Positions 59,575 to 64,000 of a stretch of 64,000 nucleotides of DNA are shown piece after piece (the first letter of the stretch is position 1; every line of letters begins with the position of its first letter). The stretch covers positions 1,234,001-1,298,000 of the forward strand of contig CP020563.1 in assembly GCA_002082585.1 (NCBI GenBank), read 5' to 3'. The translations under genes and the position numbers were made by a program. This stretch comes from Kitasatospora albolonga. Lineage in GTDB: Bacteria > Actinomycetota > Actinomycetes > Streptomycetales > Streptomycetaceae. Under the pieces are notes generated by a model. That model saw only the letters and a program-made list of their open reading frames with translations. It was not told the DNA's origin and did not search any database.

Positions 59575-60411
59575 TCAGGCGGCTGCCGGGTCTCCGGGCG
59601 TCAGGCGGACGCAGAGGTCGTTGTCGTCGGTGTAGCAGGGGGCGGCGGACACCCCGTCGGCCGCCGGGCGGCCGGGGTAGACGAACGACTTCTTCCGGGA
59701 CCAGACGTCGTCGAGGATGCGGGAGATCCGTACCGCGTCCGCGCCCGCCGAGGGGACCAGCCACAGCTGCCGGAGCTGCTCCTCGCGGACCGGGGCGGTG
59801 ACCAGCGGGGCGTAGGGGAGCGTGAAGGCGAAGCCGCCCGGGCCGCCGGAGGCGGTGAGCGGGACCCGGTGGAGCTGTGCGGGGTCCCCGGGCAGCCGGG
59901 CCTCGACCACGGCCCCCTCCCCCGCCGTGACCCCGTACAGCACGCCCTCCACGGTCATGCCGGACGGGCCGAGCCGGACGGCACCGGCCTCGGCGTGCGG
60001 GGCGCGGAGCCAGCAGCGCACCGCGAGGCGGCCGTCGAGGGTGGGGTAGGGCACCCGGGAGCTGATCGTCGCGGTGCCGGTGGCGGGGGTGCGGTCGACG
60101 AGGGCGCGCAGATCCCGCAGCCCCGGTTCGACGGTCAGGGTGCGCTCGGTGCCGGGCTCCTCCACGTACGCGTCCCAGCGCCCCTCGGGCAGCACGGTGG
60201 AGTGCGGCAGCACCGCGCGCAGCCGCCCGGGGGCGGACCGGCTCAGCGGGAGCCGCACCGTACCGCCGGGGCGGCTGCCCGCCGCTCCCCGGCGCCGCAG
60301 CAGCAGGACGGCCTCGGGGCCGGGGGCGGCGGCGGGGGCCAGGTCGAAGGTGAGCGCTCCGGCCGGATCGGCGGCGCAGTCGGCTCGTACGGTGGTGGCG
60401 GTGGCGGTCAT
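59575..60411 (-). CDS. Hypothetical protein coupled to a glycosyltransferase
   Basis: A 278-aa, beta-rich protein without signal peptide or membrane helix (MTATATTVRADCAADP, LPEGRWDAYVEEPGTERTL, GTATISSRVPYPTLDGRLAV in parts, WSRKKSFVYPGRPAADG). Its ATG overlaps the stop of the GT4 gene as ATGA, so the two are translated together. Related Streptomyces proteins are often named 'transferase' without proof. It may assist a glycan or teichoic-acid-type modification; function unknown. Confidence 0.72.
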   Translation of the reverse strand: MTATATTVRADCAADPAGALTFDLAPAAAPGPEAVLLLRRRGAAGSRPGGTVRLPLSRSAPGRLRAVLPHSTVLPEGRWDAYVEEPGTERTLTVEPGLRDLRALVDRTPATGTATISSRVPYPTLDGRLAVRCWLRAPHAEAGAVRLGPSGMTVEGVLYGVTAGEGAVVEARLPGDPAQLHRVPLTASGGPGGFAFTLPYAPLVTAPVREEQLRQLWLVPSAGADAVRISRILDDVWSRKKSFVYPGRPAADGVSAAPCYTDDNDLCVRLTPGDPAAA

Positions 60412-61691
60412 GCGGTCTTCCCCTTGCGGAGCACGTCGGCGGCCTTGTAGCGGAGGGCGTACGCCCCGTCGAGGACGGTCCCCCGGGTGCGATGGAACGC
60501 GGTGCGCAGGGCGCTGTGGCCGCGCCCCTGCGCCCCGCGGGCGGCGAGTTCGGTGAAGAGGCTCTCGTGGCGCTCCGCGATCCGCGCCGGGTCGAAGCGC
60601 TCCGACGCGCTCAGCGCGGCGCGGCCCATCCGGTGGCGCAGGTCGTCGTCCTCGATGAGCTGGAGCAGGGCGGCAGCGATGGCGTCGGAGTCGCCCACCG
60701 GTACGAGGCGGCCGTCGGTGCCGTCCTCGATGATCTCGCCCGGTCCGTGCGGGCAGTCGGTGGCCACGACGGGCAGTCCGCCGCGCATCGCCTCGACGAT
60801 GGTCATGCCGAAGGACTCGCGGTCCGATGTGACGGCGGCGATCGACCCCTTGGGCCACTCGGCCTCCAGGGGGTTGACCGAGCCCATCAGGAACACATGG
60901 TTGTGCAGGTCCAGTTGGCCGATGAGCGCGCGCAGCGACGCCTCCTCGTTGCCGGACGCGTCCCCGCCGCCGTAGATCCGCAGCCGCCAGTCCGGGCGGA
61001 CGGCCGCGACCTGGGCGAAGGCCCGCAGGAGCAGGTCGTACCGCTTGACCCGGTGCAGCCGCCCCGCCGCGACGACCCACTTCAGGTCGCCCCCGGCGGG
61101 CGGGCAGGCGGGCTCGGGAACGGCGTTGGGGATGGCCTCGATCCGCACGCCGGGCAGCTTCAGCCTGCTGCGGTAGTCCTCGGCGTCGGCGCGGGTGACG
61201 GTGGTGAGGGCGTCGAGCAGGGTGTACCGGTGGGCGATCTCGCGCCGCATGCGGTAGCCGTGGTTGTCGAGCGTGAGGTGCTCCTGCCCGACGCGCACCG
61301 GGCCGCGCCGGGCCTGCCGGGTGATGTGCACGTTGAGTCCGGGGCGGGTGCCGACGACGACATCGGCCTCGATCCCCTGGAGATGGGCGGCGATCCGGGC
61401 GTCGGTGAGCCTGCTGTACTGCCGGTGCCTGCTGTCGCCGCGCGGGAACACCCGGGCGGGCCTGGCGTGTTCGGCGTCGTCACCGTCGTACGTCGCGCTC
61501 TTCTTGCGCAGGTCGACGAGGTGGCGCAACGTCACGCCCTCGGGGGCGCCGAGGACGGGCGCGTCGCGGTGGCGGAAGACGGACACGATCTCGACGTCGT
61601 GCTGTTCGGCGAGGGTACGGGCGAGCGTGAAGGTCGTGCGGATCGTTCCCCCGATGCCGTACGCATTGTGCAGAAGAAATGAAATATGCAT
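60408..61691 (-). CDS. Family 4 glycosyltransferase
   Basis: A 427-aa retaining GT-B enzyme. The N-terminus has the flexible glycine loop HNAYGIGGTIRTTFTLA. The C-terminal nucleotide-sugar domain carries WVVAAGRLHRVKRYDLLLRA, FLMGSVNPLEAEWPKGSIA and the GT4 E-x7-E motif in SDRESFGMTIVEAMRGGLPV. No membrane helix is present. Sugar donor and acceptor are unknown; cell-surface glycan synthesis is most likely. A cluster of GATGCGGA-type elements and a 22-bp dyad lie just upstream. Confidence 0.92.
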   Translation of the reverse strand: MHISFLLHNAYGIGGTIRTTFTLARTLAEQHDVEIVSVFRHRDAPVLGAPEGVTLRHLVDLRKKSATYDGDDAEHARPARVFPRGDSRHRQYSRLTDARIAAHLQGIEADVVVGTRPGLNVHITRQARRGPVRVGQEHLTLDNHGYRMRREIAHRYTLLDALTTVTRADAEDYRSRLKLPGVRIEAIPNAVPEPACPPAGGDLKWVVAAGRLHRVKRYDLLLRAFAQVAAVRPDWRLRIYGGGDASGNEEASLRALIGQLDLHNHVFLMGSVNPLEAEWPKGSIAAVTSDRESFGMTIVEAMRGGLPVVATDCPHGPGEIIEDGTDGRLVPVGDSDAIAAALLQLIEDDDLRHRMGRAALSASERFDPARIAERHESLFTELAARGAQGRGHSALRTAFHRTRGTVLDGAYALRYKAADVLRKGKTA

Positions 61692-62163
61692 GGCGCCGCT
61701 GTTTCCCCCTGGTCGGTCGGTCTGTCGTGACTGTACGTCCCGGCGGTTTTCCCACCGGAATGCGGAGCGGAATCTTCCGGGATTCCGCGATGGAATGCGG
61801 AGCGTCGCCCGCCGTCTCCGATGCTCCGCCGGTACCCCTGCTGACCAGCGGCTTTCCGGAGTCTCCGCATCCGGATCGCTGTCGGCCCCGATGCGGAACG
61901 CACCATTCGGAGGCGGTCGGCTCGCTCGCCCGGTCGCCTACCCGTCATCTGTTGACCGACGCATTCCTCCGTGCTTGACGGGAAAAGAACCGGGGAGGTT
62001 GCCTGCGTCCGGGCGAAATCTCCGGGAGGCTGCGGAGCAGGTCGCGAAGGCCGCTCCGTACAGCGCCCGGGTCGACTCATCGATGTACCGATGTATCGAC
62101 TTGGAGCCCACTTCCGTCCCCGCCGGTGCGTGACCCCGGCCACGGATGCCGCGTTGTCTCTGC
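61692..62163. other. Divergent intergenic region with repeated element and dyad
   Basis: 472 bases. A perfect dyad GCGGAATC-N6-GATTCCGC (61767-61788) is flanked by direct repeats GGAATGCGGAGCG (61757-61769 and 61792-61804). Further [AG]ATGCGGA copies lie at 61864-61871 (inverted) and 61890-61897. A GATGTACCGATGTA repeat (62083-62096) precedes the next gene. No coding frame is supported. Confidence 0.65.
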
Positions 62164-62994
62164 ATGAGCCGGGAACCGCCCGGCCCACGCACCGAGTTCG
62201 AGGAGCCACCCGTGCCGCGCATGCTCGACGTCAGCCAGGACGTACGCGCCGAGATCGGCGACGACGAAGCCGACCGGCTGCTCGTCGGCGACGACACCCC
62301 CGGCAGCTACGACTGCACCTCCTGCCGCACCCCCGGCGACTCCGACCAGGAACGCACCAGCACGGTGCTGTTCATCGGGGACGAGACCGCCGTGCTCGCG
62401 TTCGCCCACGCGACGTGCATCCCCTCGCAGGTCGTCAAGGTCGCGGAGGACCAGCTCCAGGGCGCGGTGCGCAGCATCACCGGCAGCGAGCAGCAGAATA
62501 CGGAGGGGCGCATGCCCGAACAGGCCGTCCTCGGCATCACCAGCGGTCTCGTTCTCATCGAGGACGATGTCCGCCCGGCCCTGGTCGTCGAACCGACCGG
62601 CCCGGTCGCCCGGCCCGGCACCGACGGCAGCGGGGGCGACGAGTTCCTCCAGCTGCTGCTGGAGCAGGGCTTCCGCCCGGCCCCCGACCTGAACCGGCTG
62701 CCGGAGGTGCTGCCCGGCTGGTCGGTGCTGCTCGCCGTGGGCCAGCTGCACGCCGTGCTGCAGCCGGGTTCCGGCGGTGGCAACCCGGTCGCCTGGTGGC
62801 AGGCCCACCAGCCGCTCCAGGTGACCGACGGCTGGCGGGCGGCGGTCAACAAGTCGCAGACCGTCCTCGTCTTCGCGGCACCGGCCGGCACCATCGGCCA
62901 GCAGCCGCGCGAGGATCTGCTCCGGGACGCCCTGGAGAAGGCCGCGGTCAACGGGGTCCTGGTCGCCGCCTCGATGCCGCTGGCCGGGACCTGA
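62164..62994 (+). CDS. Conserved Streptomyces hypothetical protein
   Basis: A 276-aa soluble protein (MSREPPGPRTEFEEPPVPRM). A C-x2-C pair in YDCTSCRTPGD could bind metal. Long hydrophobic-alternating segments (VLFIGDETAVLAFAHATC, AVLGITSGLVLIEDDVRPAL) suggest a compact alpha/beta fold. No known catalytic motif is seen. The start at 62164 is tentative; ATG six codons upstream is possible and neither has a good ribosome site. It lies just upstream of another small gene near der; I recall a similar arrangement in other streptomycetes. Confidence 0.72.
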   Translation: MSREPPGPRTEFEEPPVPRMLDVSQDVRAEIGDDEADRLLVGDDTPGSYDCTSCRTPGDSDQERTSTVLFIGDETAVLAFAHATCIPSQVVKVAEDQLQGAVRSITGSEQQNTEGRMPEQAVLGITSGLVLIEDDVRPALVVEPTGPVARPGTDGSGGDEFLQLLLEQGFRPAPDLNRLPEVLPGWSVLLAVGQLHAVLQPGSGGGNPVAWWQAHQPLQVTDGWRAAVNKSQTVLVFAAPAGTIGQQPREDLLRDALEKAAVNGVLVAASMPLAGT

Positions 62995-62996
62995 TC

Positions 62997-63461
62997 ATGT
63001 CCGCCCAGCTGGGGCACCCCCGCCGAACAGCGTTTTCTCCGCCGGGACCGCATCCGACGGGCGGCGAGGTCGTTGGCACCTACGTGCACTCATACGACCC
63101 CTCCCGCCAGCACCAGAGCCAGATTCCCGCCATGCGCCCCGCGCAGGAGCCATCGGTGGGCACCTCCGCCACCCCGATCTACGACGCGCTGTACTCCGAG
63201 TACCGGCGCTCGTTCCGGGCGTTGCCGGGTGACCGGAGCGGTGAGGAGAATCTCCGCTTCCCGGCCTTCGGCGCCGGGCTCTTCGCCTCCCGCGCCCCGC
63301 TGAGCGGCCACCCGTCCCCGGCCGGGCAGGGCCAGAGCCACTCCGCCGGGTCCGGCGGCCAGAGCCACCACACCGGGACCCTGGGGTCCTGGCAGCGGGT
63401 GGGCCGGCACGCCGGGCGGCCCCGGCCCGCGGCGCTTCCGCCGGGGGCCGGGGAGTCCTGA
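62997..63461 (+). CDS. Hypothetical protein (DUF6643-like)
   Basis: A 154-aa frame starting at ATG 62997, two bases after the previous stop. Its recognisable part is SATPIYDALYSEYRRSFRALPGDRSGEE, which I associate with a Streptomyces-only family. The tail is Gly/Ser/His/Pro-rich (GQSHSAGSGGQSHHTGT). An internal ATG at 63132 (MRPAQEPSVGTS) may be the true start, giving 109 aa. Function unknown. It converges on der with a strong terminator between. Confidence 0.62.
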   Translation: MSAQLGHPRRTAFSPPGPHPTGGEVVGTYVHSYDPSRQHQSQIPAMRPAQEPSVGTSATPIYDALYSEYRRSFRALPGDRSGEENLRFPAFGAGLFASRAPLSGHPSPAGQGQSHSAGSGGQSHHTGTLGSWQRVGRHAGRPRPAALPPGAGES

Positions 63462-63470
63462 GAGCGGGTA

Positions 63471-63522
63471 CGGGAGAGCCCCGGCACGGTCCCTTCGTAC
63501 AGGCCGTGCCGGGGCTCTCCCG
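63471..63522. terminator. Bidirectional terminator before der
   Basis: Perfect 19-bp arms (CGGGAGAGCCCCGGCACGG and complement) around a 14-base loop, between convergent genes. Confidence 0.88.
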
Positions 63523-63528
63523 TGTGCG

Positions 63529-64000
63529 CTACTTGTTGCGGCCGCGCTTCTCGCGGACCCGGACCGAGATGTGGATCGGGGTGCCCTCGAAGCCGAACTC
63601 CTCGCGAAGGCGGCGCTCGACGAAGCGGCGGTAGCCGTGCTCCAGGAAGCCGGAGGCGAAGAGCACGAACCGGGGCGGCTTGGTGCCCGCCTGGGTGCCG
63701 AAGAGGATGCGCGGCTGCTTGCCGCCGCGGATCGGGTGCGGGTGGGAGGCGACGATCTCGCCGAGGAAGGCGTTCAGCCGGCCGGTGGGGACGCGGGTCT
63801 CCCAGCCCTCGATCGCGGTCTCGATCGCCGGGACCAGCTTCTCCATGTGGCGGCCGGTGACGGCGGAGACGTTGACACGCGGGGCCCAGGAGATCTGCGC
63901 GAGCTCCGTCTCGATCTCGCGCTCCAGGTAGTAGCGGCGCTCCTCGTCGAGGGTGTCCCACTTGTTGAAGGCGACGACGATGGCGCGTCCGGCCTCCACC
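63529..64000 (-). CDS. der: Ribosome biogenesis GTPase Der, C-terminal part only
   Basis: The 3' end of der (engA); the frame stays open to the window edge. About 157 residues are visible. They hold the end of the second GTPase domain with the G4 motif [12 protein letters not shown] and G5 region NVSAVTGRH. The KH-like C-terminal domain follows ([37 protein letters not shown] in parts, [17 protein letters not shown]). Der is an essential double-GTPase that helps mature the 50S ribosomal subunit. The N-terminal GTPase domain lies outside the window. Confidence 0.95.
   Translation of the reverse strand, partial: VEAGRAIVVAFNKWDTLDEERRYYLEREIETELAQISWAPRVNVSAVTGRHMEKLVPAIETAIEGWETRVPTGRLNAFLGEIVASHPHPIRGGKQPRILFGTQAGTKPPRFVLFASGFLEHGYRRFVERRLREEFGFEGTPIHISVRVREKRGRNK

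Overview
The window is high-GC actinobacterial chromosome, almost certainly Streptomyces. GTG and TTG starts are common and genes are tightly packed. It carries streptogrisin-type serine proteases, Streptomyces-only hypothetical families, a SepF-like gene and an LAETG sortase substrate. The two streptogrisins look very close to the S. griseus SGPB and SGPD precursors, which suggests the griseus group. The gene content (hmgA, secreted lipase, SepF-like protein, der) resembles the S. coelicolor SCO17xx core region as I remember it; I could not check this. I saw no rRNA, tRNA, CRISPR array, insertion sequence or prophage.

Layout. 1-9.5 kb: the 3' part of a PPK2 polyphosphate kinase, then a minus-strand run of a TetR regulator, a molybdopterin oxidoreductase, a CitMHS citrate transporter, an MFS transporter, an aldehyde dehydrogenase and an alcohol dehydrogenase. 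9.7-15.2 kb: hmgA (tyrosine catabolism), a GntR/UTRA regulator, an orphan type ISP specificity-like protein, a class III CoA-transferase and a small hypothetical gene. 15.4-28.7 kb: many exported enzymes (GDSL lipase, cell-wall-anchored AA10 LPMO, alpha/beta lipase, phospholipase A2, streptogrisin D-like protease) mixed with an AAA ATPase, a YtrA-type GntR regulator, a double GNAT, a DUF402 protein and a methyltransferase-Nudix-VOC triple fusion.

28.7-39.3 kb is the most unusual part. It holds a complete FxSxx-COOH RiPP locus: fxsA, a 54-aa precursor ending FSSAL; fxsB, a radical SAM/SPASM cyclophane maturase; fxsC, a TIR-like protein; and fxsT, with ParA, TIR-like, NB-ARC and TPR regions. 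Beside it are a small membrane protein and a convergent SLATT (DUF4231)/SLOG pair. SLATT and SLOG families are known from nucleotide-signal conflict systems. The neighbourhood therefore combines a peptide modification system, TIR-like and STAND-like modules, and a candidate ligand sensor with a membrane effector.

39.4-51 kb: a streptogrisin B gene, then an eight-gene minus-strand run (two polar amino-acid ABC permeases, ATPase, lipoprotein receptor, FAD protein, two flavin monooxygenases, DUF1684). A second receptor lies divergently, preceded by a short leader peptide ending in Cys. This looks like uptake and oxidative breakdown of an organosulfur compound. 51-64 kb: a DUF5685 protein with a cysteine-rich tail, a SepF-like cell-division gene, a glutaryl-CoA dehydrogenase-like enzyme, a DHA2 exporter, a PAP2 phosphatase, an I78 inhibitor, a WYL regulator, a GT4 operon, two Streptomyces hypotheticals and the 3' end of der at the right edge.

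Regulatory sequence. Strong intrinsic hairpins separate most convergent genes. Two regulatory links appear across the window: a shared 17-bp dyad before the aldehyde dehydrogenase and the acyl-CoA dehydrogenase, and a shared 14-bp motif before both secreted lipase genes.
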